This document shows positions 53,532 through 62,837 of a stretch of 64,000 bases of DNA, piece after piece. Origin of the DNA: Irineochytrium annulatum. Taxonomy: Eukaryota; Chytridiomycota; Chytridiomycetes; Chytridiales; Chytridiaceae. The stretch is from the NCBI GenBank assembly GCA_027600665.1, contig JADGJL010000001.1, positions 423,797-487,796 of the forward strand, read 5' to 3'. A model generated the notes under the pieces. The model was given only the letters and a program-made list of their open reading frames with translations, made no database searches and was not told the DNA's origin. Positions within the stretch are counted from its first letter, which is position 1, and each line of letters opens with the position of its first letter. A program made the translations under genes and the position numbers.

Positions 53532-53921
53532 ATGATTCCTGGTGAATATCGCTTGAAGCCAGATGACGATATCATCTGTCATCCGGATCGCCCAACTCTA
53601 CGCCTGATTGTCCTGAACCGCGGCGACCGTCCCGTCCAGGTCGGCTCTCACGTTCACTTCTATGAAGTTAATGCCGCACTGGACTTTGATCGCACGTCAG
53701 CTTTTGGACATCGTCTGCATATTCCGGCAGGCACCGCCGTCCGTTTCGAACCCGGTGAAGAGAAACCCGTCGAACTCACGACCTTTGGCGGCAAACGCCA
53801 GATTCACGGATTCAATGGATTAACGGAAGGCTCAGCAGATCAACAACCCGATCCACAGAAACTGGAGGCATTCCTGAAGACGTTCTCCCCTCCCATACAG
53901 GATAGAGGTGAGCCTTCATGA
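53532..53921 (+). CDS. ureB: urease beta subunit
   Basis: 129 residues. [21 protein letters not shown], the [39 protein letters not shown] core and [16 protein letters not shown] are diagnostic of UreB. The 20-residue C-terminal tail is polar. The gene follows ureA by 17 bases and overlaps ureC by four (ATGA). Confidence 0.95.
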   Translation: MIPGEYRLKPDDDIICHPDRPTLRLIVLNRGDRPVQVGSHVHFYEVNAALDFDRTSAFGHRLHIPAGTAVRFEPGEEKPVELTTFGGKRQIHGFNGLTEGSADQQPDPQKLEAFLKTFSPPIQDRGEPS

Positions 53922-55636
53922 AACGAATGAGTCGCGAGCAATATGCTTCGATGTTCGGACCCACAACCGGTGATGCCGTAAGACTCGCAGATACCGAACT
54001 ATGGGCAGAGATCGAACATGACTATGCTGTGTACGGAGATGAGAGCAAGTTCGGGGGTGGCAAAGTCATCCGCGACGGGATGGGCCAGTCCACCTCTGCC
54101 CTGCGCAGTGACGGTACTCCTGATACCGTTATTACCAACGCCATCATCATTGATCATTGGGGCATTGTAAAAGCGGATATCGGCATTCGGGATGGGCATA
54201 TCTGCGCCATTGGCAAATCCGGCAATCCGGATACAATGGATGGGGTTCACCCCTCGCTGGTCATCGGTGCTTCCACCGAAATCATTGCTGGTGAAGGCAT
54301 GATTGTAACCGCTGGCGGCATTGATACCCATATTCATTTCATCTGTCCACAACAGATTCAGACTGCATTATCCTCCGGGGTAACAACCATGATTGGCGGC
54401 GGAACAGGACCAGCAACAGGAACCAAAGCCACCACCTGCACACCAGGGGCCTGGCACATTCACCGGATGCTGGAGTCCGCAGAAGCTTTTCCCATGAACA
54501 TCGGTTACCTCGGCAAAGGCAACAGCTCCAGTACTGCACCTTTAATCGAACAGATTGAAGCGGGTGTAATCGGTCTGAAGCTGCACGAGGATTGGGGTAC
54601 CACTCCGAGCGCTATCGATGCCTGCCTGACTGCCGCCGGTGAATATGATGTTCAAGTCGCTATTCATACCGATACACTGAACGAAACCGGATTTCTCGAA
54701 AACACACTGGCCGCGATCAATGGCCGGACAATCCACACGTACCATACGGAAGGCGCTGGTGGCGGACATGCACCGGACATTATTCGGGCCGCTGGGGAGT
54801 CCTACGTTATCCCCTCATCCACCAACCCAACACGACCGTACACACGCAACACTGTAGAAGAGCACCTGGATATGTTGATGGTGTGCCATCACCTGGACCC
54901 TTCCATCCCGGAAGATGTCGCTTTTGCCGATTCGCGGATTCGTCCCGAGACCATTGCGGCCGAAGACATTTTGCATGATCTTGGCGTGTTCAGCATCATC
55001 AGTTCCGATTCACAGGCCATGGGCCGAGTGGGCGAAGTCATTATACGCACTTGGCAGACAGCCGACAAGATGAAGAAACAGCGCGGCAAACTTGAACTCA
55101 ACCCAGACTCACCTTCCGATAACGATCGGATCAAGCGATATGTCGCCAAATACACCATCAATCCGGCGATCGCCCATGGAATCGGACATCTCGTCGGTTC
55201 GGTGGAAGTCGGCAAGCTGGCAGATCTAACCATATGGAAACCGGCCTACTTTGGTGTAAAACCCGAGATTGTCATCAAGGGTGGCATGATTACATTCGCC
55301 CAGATGGGTGATCCCAATGCATCCATCCCGACCCCTCAGCCAGTATTTGGAAGACCGATGTTCGGAGCCTATGGAAGCGCCATTGCCAGCGGATCGATCA
55401 CCTTTGTCTCCCAAGCCGCAGCAGATGCGGGAATCAAGGAGACATTAGGACTGAAAAAGCGGGTTGAACCTGTTAAAGGCTGCCGCTCGGTAAGCAAAAA
55501 AGACATGATCCACAATGACGTCACCCCTGTCATTGAGGTCGATCCCGAAACCTATGAGGTACGCGCCGACGGCGAACTGCTCACCTGTGAACCCGCAGAC
55601 GAGTTGCCTATGGCACAGCGCTACTTTATGTTTTGA
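53918..55636 (+). CDS. ureC: urease alpha (catalytic) subunit
   Basis: 572 residues, full length. Nickel and catalytic residues are in place: [13 protein letters not shown] (two His), the carbamylated lysine in [28 protein letters not shown] and [16 protein letters not shown] (Ni His), the mobile-flap cysteine/histidine in [23 protein letters not shown], and [11 protein letters not shown] (Asp). It hydrolyses urea at a di-nickel centre in the cytosol. Nickel loading needs the UreF, UreG and UreD encoded next. Confidence 0.97.
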   Translation: MKRMSREQYASMFGPTTGDAVRLADTELWAEIEHDYAVYGDESKFGGGKVIRDGMGQSTSALRSDGTPDTVITNAIIIDHWGIVKADIGIRDGHICAIGKSGNPDTMDGVHPSLVIGASTEIIAGEGMIVTAGGIDTHIHFICPQQIQTALSSGVTTMIGGGTGPATGTKATTCTPGAWHIHRMLESAEAFPMNIGYLGKGNSSSTAPLIEQIEAGVIGLKLHEDWGTTPSAIDACLTAAGEYDVQVAIHTDTLNETGFLENTLAAINGRTIHTYHTEGAGGGHAPDIIRAAGESYVIPSSTNPTRPYTRNTVEEHLDMLMVCHHLDPSIPEDVAFADSRIRPETIAAEDILHDLGVFSIISSDSQAMGRVGEVIIRTWQTADKMKKQRGKLELNPDSPSDNDRIKRYVAKYTINPAIAHGIGHLVGSVEVGKLADLTIWKPAYFGVKPEIVIKGGMITFAQMGDPNASIPTPQPVFGRPMFGAYGSAIASGSITFVSQAAADAGIKETLGLKKRVEPVKGCRSVSKKDMIHNDVTPVIEVDPETYEVRADGELLTCEPADELPMAQRYFMF

Positions 55637-55669
55637 TCTGAATACGGATTAGCTGATAAGGGGGCACTC

Positions 55670-56365
55670 ATGATGAATAGTGGCACGAAGCTGCTCCGTT
55701 ACGTTCAGCTGTTGGATTCAGCCCTGCCTATCGGTGGGTTCTCCCATTCCTTCGGTCTAGAGGCTTATACACATGATGGCACGGTACAAAATACTGCGCA
55801 GCTCGAACAGTTTATTCGCAGTCAGCTTCATTCCAGTCTTGTAAGACTAGATGGTCTTGCCATCAAAGGCGTCTATCAGGCAATACATCAGCAGGATGCC
55901 GCTCTACTTGCCCTGTATGACAAACGTGTCCACGCCCAGCGCTCCCCTCGGGAACTCAGGGAAAGCGGCCACAAAATGGGAAAGCGACTACTCAAGTTGG
56001 CCCGTTCACTCTATCCTTGGATGGACTTCACCCTGATTGATGAGGCCATACGGGAACACGGCGCGTATTGCGGTATTACGACCATTCACGGTTATATCAA
56101 CTATCAATTGGAGATTGCATTGGATGAAGCCGTTACCGGGCATCTGTATACCTCAGTTAACGCTTATGTGAACAGTGCACTTCGCCTTCTGCCCATCGGT
56201 CAAACCGAGGCGCAGATGTTGATTCAGAAGCTGCTCGATGATATCGAAGCAGAATGGGCAGTCATTCGGGAAAATGACCCGGAAGATATGCACAGCTTCG
56301 GAATCGCCCAGGAAATCTATGCTATGCGGCACGAGACCTTACCCGCACGGCTGTTTATGTCTTAA
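55670..56365 (+). CDS. ureF: urease accessory protein UreF
   Basis: 231 residues, all-helical family. LLRYVQLLDSALPIGGFSHSFGLEAYTHDG at the N-terminus is the UreF signature; VHAQRSPRELRESGHKMGKRLLKLARSLYP and YCGITTIHGYINYQLEIALDEAV follow. UreF bridges UreD-bound apourease and UreG. AAGGGGG lies 6 bases before the first of two ATGs. ureE, which in many operons precedes ureF, is missing. A second UreF gene lies at 46166. Confidence 0.94.
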   Translation: MMNSGTKLLRYVQLLDSALPIGGFSHSFGLEAYTHDGTVQNTAQLEQFIRSQLHSSLVRLDGLAIKGVYQAIHQQDAALLALYDKRVHAQRSPRELRESGHKMGKRLLKLARSLYPWMDFTLIDEAIREHGAYCGITTIHGYINYQLEIALDEAVTGHLYTSVNAYVNSALRLLPIGQTEAQMLIQKLLDDIEAEWAVIRENDPEDMHSFGIAQEIYAMRHETLPARLFMS

Positions 56366-56398
56366 CTACAACTTTTATCTAACTTAGGAGGAATTGTT

Positions 56399-57118
56399 AT
56401 GTGTGGAGGAGCTAATCATACGCATCATCCGGAGTGGGAACGTAAGGCATTTGATCGGAGTCGTCCGATGCGAATTGGCATTGGCGGACCGGTAGGTTCA
56501 GGCAAAACAGCCCTTGTCGAGAAGCTGTCCAAGGCACTGCGTACACGTTATAGCCTTGCTGTCATCACCAATGACATTTATACGAAGGAAGATGCCGAGA
56601 TCTTGCTGCGTCAGAATGCACTGGCACCAGAGCGTATTATCGGTGTAGAGACAGGCGGATGCCCGCACACGGCTATTCGTGAGGATGCTTCCATGAATTT
56701 CGAAGCAGTTGACGAGTTGATTGAACGTTTCCCGGATCTGCAACTGATCTTTATCGAGAGCGGTGGCGACAATCTCTCCGCTGCATTCAGTCCAGAACTC
56801 GCTGATGTGTTCATCTACATTATCGATGTTGCCCAAGGAGAGAAACTCCCGCGCAAAGGCGGACCTGGCATCACGCGTTCAGACCTGTTGTTAATCAACA
56901 AAACGGACCTCGCCCCTTACGTTGGAGCAAGCCTGGAAGTGATGAAAAATGATACCGAGCGGGTACGCGAAGGCCGCCCTTATGTCATGTCTAATCTAAT
57001 GAGCGGTGAAGGTGTATCGGAGATTGTCCACTGGCTCGAACATCAATACATGGATGACGATGCTTCCGCTGCACATCTGCATTCACACAGCCATGAACAT
57101 GGCACTCACTCACATTAA
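56399..57118 (+). CDS. ureG: urease accessory GTPase UreG with His-rich ends
   Basis: 239 residues. P-loop [15 protein letters not shown] at about 29-43, [14 protein letters not shown], the nickel-binding CPH motif in [35 protein letters not shown] (Walker B) and [13 protein letters not shown] (NKxD). It couples GTP hydrolysis to nickel delivery. Beyond the family core it has an N-terminal [11 protein letters not shown] and a C-terminal [14 protein letters not shown] tail, giving about nine histidines that could store nickel. AGGAGG precedes the ATG. Confidence 0.96.
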   Translation: MCGGANHTHHPEWERKAFDRSRPMRIGIGGPVGSGKTALVEKLSKALRTRYSLAVITNDIYTKEDAEILLRQNALAPERIIGVETGGCPHTAIREDASMNFEAVDELIERFPDLQLIFIESGGDNLSAAFSPELADVFIYIIDVAQGEKLPRKGGPGITRSDLLLINKTDLAPYVGASLEVMKNDTERVREGRPYVMSNLMSGEGVSEIVHWLEHQYMDDDASAAHLHSHSHEHGTHSH

Positions 57119-57995
57119 TTCACCTTCTGTGCCCACCGGGACAGGAGTGAATCGGAACGAAAGTACAGGTGAGCCTGTCACGCGCCGCAGCGAGCTTCGG
57201 GCCACCTTTGCCTTTCAAGGCGAGCGGACGGTTATGACCGATCGTTATTACAGCGCCCCTCTCCGGTTTAGCCGATCCTTTCGGCCTCCTGGAGGCGGAA
57301 CCGAGTTATGCGTGTACACATCAGACGTCTCTCCCGGAGTCCTTAACGGGGATCATTATCATTCCGAGTGGGAATTAGGTGAAGGCACACATGTCATGCT
57401 GAGCAGCACATCAGCGACCAGACTTCATCCCACACCTTCCATTCCATCATCCGTTAATCATCACTTTCGGTTGGGAAAAGGAGCTACGCTGGAATACTTC
57501 CCGGAATGCGTCATTCCCTTCAAAGGGAGTTCTTCTTCACTCGCAGTAACCTTTGAGCTGGATGAACAGGCCATTCTTGCCTATGCAGATATCTGGTCTG
57601 CCGGACGGATTCACCGGGGAGAAGCATTCCAGTTCGAACGCTACCGCAGCTTGACGGAGATATGGCAAGGTAAGCAACTGGCTGTCTGGGATCGTTTCGG
57701 ACTCGAACCGGCAACCGATGACCCCAAACACTCAGCATCTCTCCTTCACTACACACATACCGCTGCATTGTGGATAATAGCTCCGGGGCTTGGCACTGCG
57801 GAGTTGGAACAAGTCAGATCCGCGCTGCCACCCGATGGACGGATGCTCGCAGGTGCAAGTTTACTGGCAACGGGAGGCATCGGCGTTCGAATCCTTGGCA
57901 TGGCCGCTTGGGAGCTTCAGGAACAGTGCCTTCAGATCTGGAACACACTCCGCCCCCAACTGCTAGGCAAAGAAACTCTTGTCTTTCGTAAATAA
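57093..57995 (+). CDS. ureD: urease accessory protein UreD (UreH)
   Basis: About 300 residues. Family segments: [62 protein letters not shown] (the GD and T.QSATR-like core), [47 protein letters not shown] and [11 protein letters not shown]. UreD is the scaffold on urease that recruits UreF and UreG. There is no Shine-Dalgarno; ATG 57093 (or 57099) lies inside the end of ureG with a 26-base overlap in another frame, so translation is coupled. It is the last gene of the operon. Confidence 0.9.
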   Translation: MNMALTHINSPSVPTGTGVNRNESTGEPVTRRSELRATFAFQGERTVMTDRYYSAPLRFSRSFRPPGGGTELCVYTSDVSPGVLNGDHYHSEWELGEGTHVMLSSTSATRLHPTPSIPSSVNHHFRLGKGATLEYFPECVIPFKGSSSSLAVTFELDEQAILAYADIWSAGRIHRGEAFQFERYRSLTEIWQGKQLAVWDRFGLEPATDDPKHSASLLHYTHTAALWIIAPGLGTAELEQVRSALPPDGRMLAGASLLATGGIGVRILGMAAWELQEQCLQIWNTLRPQLLGKETLVFRK

Positions 57996-58021
57996 GAGCA
58001 TGAAACATGCATGGTTAATAC

Positions 58022-58074
58022 AAAAAACCTCTGAACTATCTCCGAGTATGTTCGGATTAGTCCAGAGGTTTTTG
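58022..58074. terminator. bidirectional terminator of the urease operon
   Basis: AAACCTCTG pairs with CAGAGGTTT, with CCGA/TCGG inside; T-runs on both strands. It also serves the convergent XRE gene. Confidence 0.88.
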
Positions 58075-58106
58075 TTCATTCAGTCTATGGATGCTGCTCA
58101 TATCAG

Positions 58107-58532
58107 TTACGCTTCGTTCTCTTCAGAATTAATCTCTGATCTGTTCTCAGACTTATAACGATAGTCTCCTGCGTCTTTGCTTTCCTTGGATTTGCGGTAA
58201 CGGGTGAATTCAATATATTCGCTGATAAAAGACTGTTCCACAGTCGATAATTCACTTTCCTGGCAATTCAATTGCCGCAAAACGTCAAAAAAATAATCCT
58301 CCCGTTTTTCCCGAACCATCGCTTCCTTCGATGGACGACCAATCATGAGCCAGTCAAGGCTCACATCAAAAAACGAAGCAATCTCAATTAATTTATTCGT
58401 ACTCGGAATAGACTTGCCACGTTTCCAGTCACCCAGATTGCCTGTGCTAATCTTCAGCTGTTGGCAGAAAGCCTTCTTGGTCATTCCTCGTTCGGCAATC
58501 AGGTGTTCAATTCGCTCATAGATCGACTGCAT
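58107..58532 (-). CDS. XRE family transcriptional regulator
   Basis: 141 residues. N-terminal HTH at about 8-65: ERIEHLIAERGMTKKAFCQQLKISTGNLGDWKRGKSIPS, then IASFFDVSLDWLMIG. The C-terminal half is helical and acidic (NCQESELSTVEQSFISEYIEF), ending in a low-complexity SENRSEINSEENEA tail. ATG at 58532 has AGGCGG 9 bases upstream. It is convergent with ureD and upstream of the tRNA-Leu copy. It may be a general regulator unrelated to urease. Confidence 0.85.
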   Translation of the reverse strand: MQSIYERIEHLIAERGMTKKAFCQQLKISTGNLGDWKRGKSIPSTNKLIEIASFFDVSLDWLMIGRPSKEAMVREKREDYFFDVLRQLNCQESELSTVEQSFISEYIEFTRYRKSKESKDAGDYRYKSENRSEINSEENEA

Positions 58533-58645
58533 ACAAGAACCGCCTTCCAACCGTAATAATCAACTCATCTGCTTGAATTATACCACATTATTCCTGAATG
58601 CTCAGCCTTTATATACCTGGAACAGGATAAGGTATAGCGTATAAC

Positions 58646-58688
58646 ACAAAGATAGACTTCCATGAATGATCATGAAAGTCTATCTTAT
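58646..58688 (-). terminator. terminator of the tRNA-Glu/Lys/Leu transcript
   Basis: AAGATAGACTT pairs with AAGTCTATCTT with ATGA/TCAT inside; TTTGTG follows on the minus strand. Confidence 0.8.
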
Positions 58689-58704
58689 AACGTTGTTGCT
58701 GTGA

Positions 58705-58787
58705 TGCGGTCGAGAGGACTCGAACCTCCACGGGTATACACCCACTACCCCCTCAAGATAGCGTGTCTGCCATTCCACCACGACCGC
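58705..58787 (-). tRNA. tRNA-Leu (anticodon GAG), copy 2
   Basis: 83 bases, identical to the copy at 45639 except that the variable arm reads GGGT-GTAT-ACCC, a compensatory pair change. Anticodon loop TTGAGGG. CCA is not encoded. Confidence 0.95.
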
Positions 58788-58804
58788 ATATTCAATTGTA
58801 AAAA

Positions 58805-58880
58805 TGGTGAGCCATGAAGGGCTCGAACCTTCGACACCCTGATTAAAAGTCAGGTGCTCTACCAACTGAGCTAATGGCTC
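58805..58880 (-). tRNA. tRNA-Lys (anticodon TTT)
   Basis: 76 bases including an encoded CCA. Acceptor GAGCCAT/ATGGCTC, anticodon loop within CTGACTTTTAATCAG, T-arm GGTTCGAGCCC. Confidence 0.96.
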
Positions 58881-58986
58881 TTGCTGTAAACTTCACCGGA
58901 TGTGCCATGCTTCATTCTTGTTTATAAGAGCATTGACTTTGAGGATTTCTCATCGAAAATATAAATCTCATGAGGTGGTGAAGATA

Positions 58987-59058
58987 TGACCCGTAGGGGA
59001 TTCGAACCCCTGTTACCTCCGTGAAAGGGAGGTGTCTTAACCCCTTGACCAACGGGCC
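58987..59058 (-). tRNA. tRNA-Glu (anticodon TTC)
   Basis: 72 bases. Acceptor GGCCCGT/ACGGGTC, anticodon loop within CCTCCCTTTCACGGAGG, T-arm GGGGTTCGAATCCCC. CCA is not encoded. Confidence 0.95.
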
Positions 59059-59093
59059 TTAATAACAAGTTGTCTTTCTTGGCGACAAGAATG

Positions 59094-59123
59094 AGTATAC
59101 CACAGGACAATTTAAACTTGCAA
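59094..59123 (-). promoter_or_regulatory. promoter of the tRNA-Glu/Lys/Leu cluster
   Basis: Minus strand TTGCAA (59123-59118), 18-base spacer, TATACT (59099-59094), 36 bases before tRNA-Glu. Confidence 0.65.
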
Positions 59124-59286
59124 TACTTTTTTTAAAATTTATTTTTCAGGCTTTTTTGTCCATTTCAAACTGTTCTTCATAGAGCATTTTAGTCGACCTC
59201 CACATGCACGCCAATGTCACACCTGTACGGGGAAAAAGTAAATTCCTCATTAAAAAACTTACAAAGCCTTACGTTGACTTATAATA

Positions 59287-59315
59287 TTGCAAATCACATT
59301 AGGAATACTTATAAT
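59287..59315 (+). promoter_or_regulatory. promoter of the DeoR-HAD operon
   Basis: TTGCAA (59287-59292), 17-base spacer, TATAAT (59310-59315), 50 bases before the TTG start. The rest of the 306-base gap after tRNA-Glu shows no gene. Confidence 0.65.
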
Positions 59316-59364
59316 TAAAGTATCATGATAAGTACGGTCATCCATACCCTTGGAGGTGACATGT

Positions 59365-60141
59365 TTGTTTCAAGAAGAACGAATGCAGCTCATTGTTGAA
59401 CATCTTCACAAACACAATCGCATCTCAGCTGATGATATTGTCACTTTGTTTGATGTATCACGGGATACCGCTCGCAGGGATCTGATCAAGCTTGAGGAAC
59501 AGGATGCCATCATTCGAACACGTGGCGGTGCAATTCTCCCCCCTCCTCCGCAAAAGTTCAGATCCTACAAAGACCGTTTACTCGATGTATCTGAGGAAAA
59601 AAGAGCCATTGGCAAACTCGCTGCCGCTATAGTAAGACAAGGCGAGATCATTATTCTGGATTCTTCCACGACCGTGCAGGCTTGTGCCGAGAATTTGAAC
59701 GGTAAATCCTGTACCGTCATTACCAATTCGATTCATTCCGCTGATCTTCTCTCCAATCACACGGCTGTCCAGATTCGTTTGCTCGGTGGCAAAGTGGATA
59801 AGGAACAACGTTATGTCTATGGTACCTCTGTGATCGAGACACTTTCCCACTATTATGTAGATAAAGCCTTTATCGGAATTGGCGGTATCACCATGGACGG
59901 CTTCAGTGCTTCCGAAGAGGAAGGTAAAATTAAACACCAAATGATGAAAGTTGCCAAGAAAGTCATTGTTCTTGCAGATCAATCCAAGTTTGATAAACGA
60001 TATGGTTATCGTTTTGCTGACTGGTCATTGGTGGATGTATTGATTACGGATCAATGGCCAACCCAAGAATGGCTTGTTTTTCTAGCCGAACAACAGGTTG
60101 AGATTCTCATTCCTGAACCTACAGATGATAAGGAGTTGTAA
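59365..60141 (+). CDS. DeoR/GlpR family transcriptional regulator
   Basis: 258 residues from a TTG at 59365 (GGAGGTG 6 bases upstream). The N-terminal DeoR winged helix is ERMQLIVEHLHKHNRISADDIVTLFDVSRDTARRDLIKLEEQDAIIRTRGGA. The C-terminal sugar-phosphate sensor domain has IILDSSTTVQACAENL, VITNSIHSADLLS, LLGGKVDKEQRYVYG, DKAFIGIGGITMDGFS and VIVLADQSKFDKRYGYRFADW. Members respond to a phosphorylated sugar. It is followed after 4 bases by a HAD phosphatase gene, which may remove the same ligand. Confidence 0.92.
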   Translation: MFQEERMQLIVEHLHKHNRISADDIVTLFDVSRDTARRDLIKLEEQDAIIRTRGGAILPPPPQKFRSYKDRLLDVSEEKRAIGKLAAAIVRQGEIIILDSSTTVQACAENLNGKSCTVITNSIHSADLLSNHTAVQIRLLGGKVDKEQRYVYGTSVIETLSHYYVDKAFIGIGGITMDGFSASEEEGKIKHQMMKVAKKVIVLADQSKFDKRYGYRFADWSLVDVLITDQWPTQEWLVFLAEQQVEILIPEPTDDKEL

Positions 60142-60145
60142 ATAT

Positions 60146-61042
60146 ATGAAATTATTTGCCACAGATTTAGATGGAACTTTGTTGAACAGAGATAGCCAGA
60201 TTAGCCCGGAGAATGCCGCAGCCATCCAAAAGGCCCAGCAATCCGGTATGAAAGTTACCATTGCTACAGGACGCGTCTATTCCGATGTGGTGACCATCAG
60301 CCGCGAAGGCGGGATCAAAACCCCAATTATCGGCTCTAACGGAGCGACGATTCATGATGCAGACGGTGAACGTCTATTCCATCTTCCGCTTGAGCGCGAT
60401 ACAGCCGCTTCCGTTATGCAGTGGCTGGAAGATCATGATGTCTATTATGAAGCTTCAACGCAACAAGGCATCTATGCCCCACTTAGCAGTCATGAAACCT
60501 TGCTCGCAGAGATGGAACGTGTTCTTGGTTCGAACCCTGGTGAGGACATTGCACGCATGATTCGGGGCATTAAGAAACATTATCAAAAAAAAGACTACCA
60601 CCGGGTAAACAGCCACCTCGAAATTCCGGCAGAAGCCTATATCTATAATATTATGGCCTTCTCTATGAATCCGGACAAAGTAAAAACAGGACGAGAACAC
60701 TTCGCTTCCCGAACGGATGTCGCTATGGTTGTATCCTTTGAGCACAACTTCGAAATGCAGCACCCGGACGTATCCAAAGGGAATGCTCTCACCAAACTGG
60801 CGGCTCACCTGAACATCTCCATGGAAGATACAGCAGCGATCGGGGATAACTTCAACGATGTCTCCATGTTAAAAATGGCAGGACTCGGCATCGCCATGGG
60901 TAATGGCGAACCCGAAATCCAGGCATTAGCCAAAGCCATAACGCTGACCAATGTGGAGAACGGCGTTGCACATGCCATTGAGTGCCTGCTTGAAGGTAGA
61001 CCGGTAGCCCGTCCGGAAACGATTGTTGGAGAAGGACAGTAA
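60146..61042 (+). CDS. Cof-type HAD-IIB family phosphatase
   Basis: 298 residues. Motif I is FATDLDGTLLNRDS (Asp7, Asp9 of MKLFATDLDGT), motif II VTIATGR, motif III with VSKGNALTKLAAHL (Lys), motif IV AAIGDNFNDVSMLKMAGLGIAMGNGEPE. The IIB cap lies between about 85 and 205. Ribosome site AAGGAG is 10 bases before ATG 60146. It is the second gene of the DeoR operon, suggesting a sugar-phosphate substrate under that regulator. Confidence 0.92.
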   Translation: MKLFATDLDGTLLNRDSQISPENAAAIQKAQQSGMKVTIATGRVYSDVVTISREGGIKTPIIGSNGATIHDADGERLFHLPLERDTAASVMQWLEDHDVYYEASTQQGIYAPLSSHETLLAEMERVLGSNPGEDIARMIRGIKKHYQKKDYHRVNSHLEIPAEAYIYNIMAFSMNPDKVKTGREHFASRTDVAMVVSFEHNFEMQHPDVSKGNALTKLAAHLNISMEDTAAIGDNFNDVSMLKMAGLGIAMGNGEPEIQALAKAITLTNVENGVAHAIECLLEGRPVARPETIVGEGQ

Positions 61043-61065
61043 TCCCGCAACGGAATTAAATACCG

Positions 61066-61105
61066 AAGCTGCATGGTCGCCTGTAGATCCATGCAGCTTC
61101 TCTTC
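61066..61105 (+). terminator. terminator of the DeoR-HAD operon
   Basis: GAAGCTGCATGG pairs with CCATGCAGCTTC, followed by TCTTCGTTTC; T-run weak but stem strong. Confidence 0.75.
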
Positions 61106-61108
61106 GTT

Positions 61109-61780
61109 TCATTTCAACTCAGCAGATCGAACGTGAGGCACGTCCTGTAACAAAATAATCAGTTGCTCGCCCCGATATGAACCCGGCAGTTGCAACGTGA
61201 ACTCAAGCACAGTCTCTTCTATGGAGTCTGTGCTTGAATGCTGTTCTGTCTTAAATCCGATGACCGAGATCTTCTCTTGCCCCAGCAGTGCCAAAACACG
61301 TTTCAGGGCCTCTCCCTCATTCTGCAGATGGATGGTTAACGTCTCTGTTCGAGCGGATACCAGCCAGCGTGTGGGCCTATGCAGTAACATCTGTGCTACG
61401 ACAATAAGCAGTGTCACGCCTGCACCTGTCCAATACAGACCTGAACCGACAGCAAGTCCCATGCCTGCCGTAGCCCATATGCCAGCCGCTGTGGTCAATC
61501 CCCTGACCGTGTGGCGCTGTGTGAAGATCATGCCTGCTCCAATGAACCCCACACCGCTAACGACCTGTGCCGCAATCCTTGATGGATCAAGCGACAGATT
61601 GGCCCAGCCCGCCTGATCCTGGAATCCATACTTCGATACAATCATCATCAGGGCCGCGCCGACAGCGACTACAAAATGAGTACGAATTCCCGCCTCTTTC
61701 ATTCGATTCTTGCGCTCATATCCGATTAACACACCACATATTCCAGCTATGAGTACACGCATCAAATATTCCAATTCCAT
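61109..61780 (-). CDS. MgtC/SapB family membrane protein
   Basis: 223 residues. Four membrane helices lie in the first 140 residues with the family motifs LMRVLIAGICGVLIGYERK, AGIRTHFVVAVGAALMMIVS, RIAAQVVSGVGFIGAGMI and VRGLTTAAGIWATAGMGLAVG. A C-terminal ACT-like cytosolic domain (about 145-220: LTIHLQNEGEALKRVLALLG) follows. MgtC homologues are linked to Mg2+ homeostasis and acid stress; no transport activity is proven for most. ATG 61780 has AGAGGTG 6 bases upstream. Confidence 0.9.
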   Translation of the reverse strand: MELEYLMRVLIAGICGVLIGYERKNRMKEAGIRTHFVVAVGAALMMIVSKYGFQDQAGWANLSLDPSRIAAQVVSGVGFIGAGMIFTQRHTVRGLTTAAGIWATAGMGLAVGSGLYWTGAGVTLLIVVAQMLLHRPTRWLVSARTETLTIHLQNEGEALKRVLALLGQEKISVIGFKTEQHSSTDSIEETVLEFTLQLPGSYRGEQLIILLQDVPHVRSAELK

Positions 61781-61896
61781 GCACATCACCTCTTTTACTA
61801 TGTATATGCTTACATTTGCTATCTTTACTATTACCCAATCTTTCCCTGCCTACTTAAGTTGAACTAAAGATTATTTACACTGGCACTCCGATGACA

Positions 61897-62018
61897 GAAT
61901 AACCTTCCAATCGCTGTTATCCCCAGATTTTTTCGATTCCCTTTTCTAAAGGGAAAATCCGGTGATAAAGGCGAACGCTTCGCTTCTTCAGTTTTTTTCT
62001 GTCCTCTTCGTTATCGTG
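61897..62018 (+). repeat. structured intergenic repeat, copy C (shorter)
   Basis: Same orientation as copy B: ATCGCTGTTATCCCCAGATT, GGGAAAATCCGGTGATAAAGG, CGCTTCGCTTCTTCAG, TTTCTGTCCTCTTCGTTA. The middle GCTTTC...GAAAGC hairpin present in copy B is absent, a clean internal deletion that leaves both ends intact. It lies in the 282-base gap between the MgtC-type gene and the flavin reductase gene. Confidence 0.8.
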
Positions 62019-62062
62019 TAAATGATTAATTCATCTTATACAATAAAAAGCCTTTACTCTGG

Positions 62063-62731
62063 TCAATTCTCTGACCGAAAATTGCTCCCTTGTCTCTCTC
62101 CCAATCCGTAATAATGTCTGAAATTATAGATCAGCGGATGCCATTCTTCTGGATTAATTTTGTTTGGTCCAGATATCAGTCGTGTGTGCACATGTACCTT
62201 CAACGCTTTCACTTCCACAATCGCCATGAACGGTGTATGTTCGGGAATGCGTATGTGTTGTACAGCCGCTTCAATCTGGAGCGGACATTCAACTATTTTA
62301 TCTGGAGCCACCTGAACCGAGCATTCGGATGTCAGTCCAGCTACAGTGAATTTATCATGACAATATTCATAGCCCATCTGCCTTTTCTCCTCAGGAACCG
62401 GGTTAACTCCCGTATAACGGCCTAATGCCTCAACCTGTCTCCACATGGTCGCATCTGGTAAATTAATCACACACTCCGGATGTCGAATCAGATTTTCATA
62501 GGCTTTCCCCTGTGTACCTATACCTAGCACCAGACAGTCCCCCAGCGCCCAGGATGAGGACAGTGGAGACACGTTGGTTGACCCATCCTCGTTTAATGTA
62601 CTTAGCAGCAATACAGGGGTACCATAATATAAAATACTGGGATTAATCGTTTCATGTCGTACCACTGTGGAATTTTTGTTCAGCTGCCCAGTAGCAGCCT
62701 CCGGTTTCATTATCTTGTTCACCTTGTTCAT
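62063..62731 (-). CDS. flavin reductase family protein (FMN-binding split barrel)
   Basis: 222 residues. After a polar N-terminus, the split-barrel core has ILYYGTPVLLLSTLNEDGSTNVSPLSSSWALGDCLVLGIG, KAYENLIRHPECVINLPDATMW and a later SECSVQVAPDKIVECPLQIEA. This matches the flavoredoxin/flavin-reductase-like group that binds FMN. ATG at 62731 has GGAGAGGT 6 bases upstream. It is divergent from an ArsR-type regulator gene 106 bases away, which likely controls it. Confidence 0.82.
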   Translation of the reverse strand: MNKVNKIMKPEAATGQLNKNSTVVRHETINPSILYYGTPVLLLSTLNEDGSTNVSPLSSSWALGDCLVLGIGTQGKAYENLIRHPECVINLPDATMWRQVEALGRYTGVNPVPEEKRQMGYEYCHDKFTVAGLTSECSVQVAPDKIVECPLQIEAAVQHIRIPEHTPFMAIVEVKALKVHVHTRLISGPNKINPEEWHPLIYNFRHYYGLGERQGSNFRSEN

Positions 62732-62837
62732 TTTGTACCTCTCCTGTTCCAATCCATTCGTTTATAAGCTTCGTCTGATCCGTATGGGACGATACAACCG
62801 AATTGTAATACAGTAATAGTTCAGATATGATCGAAGT

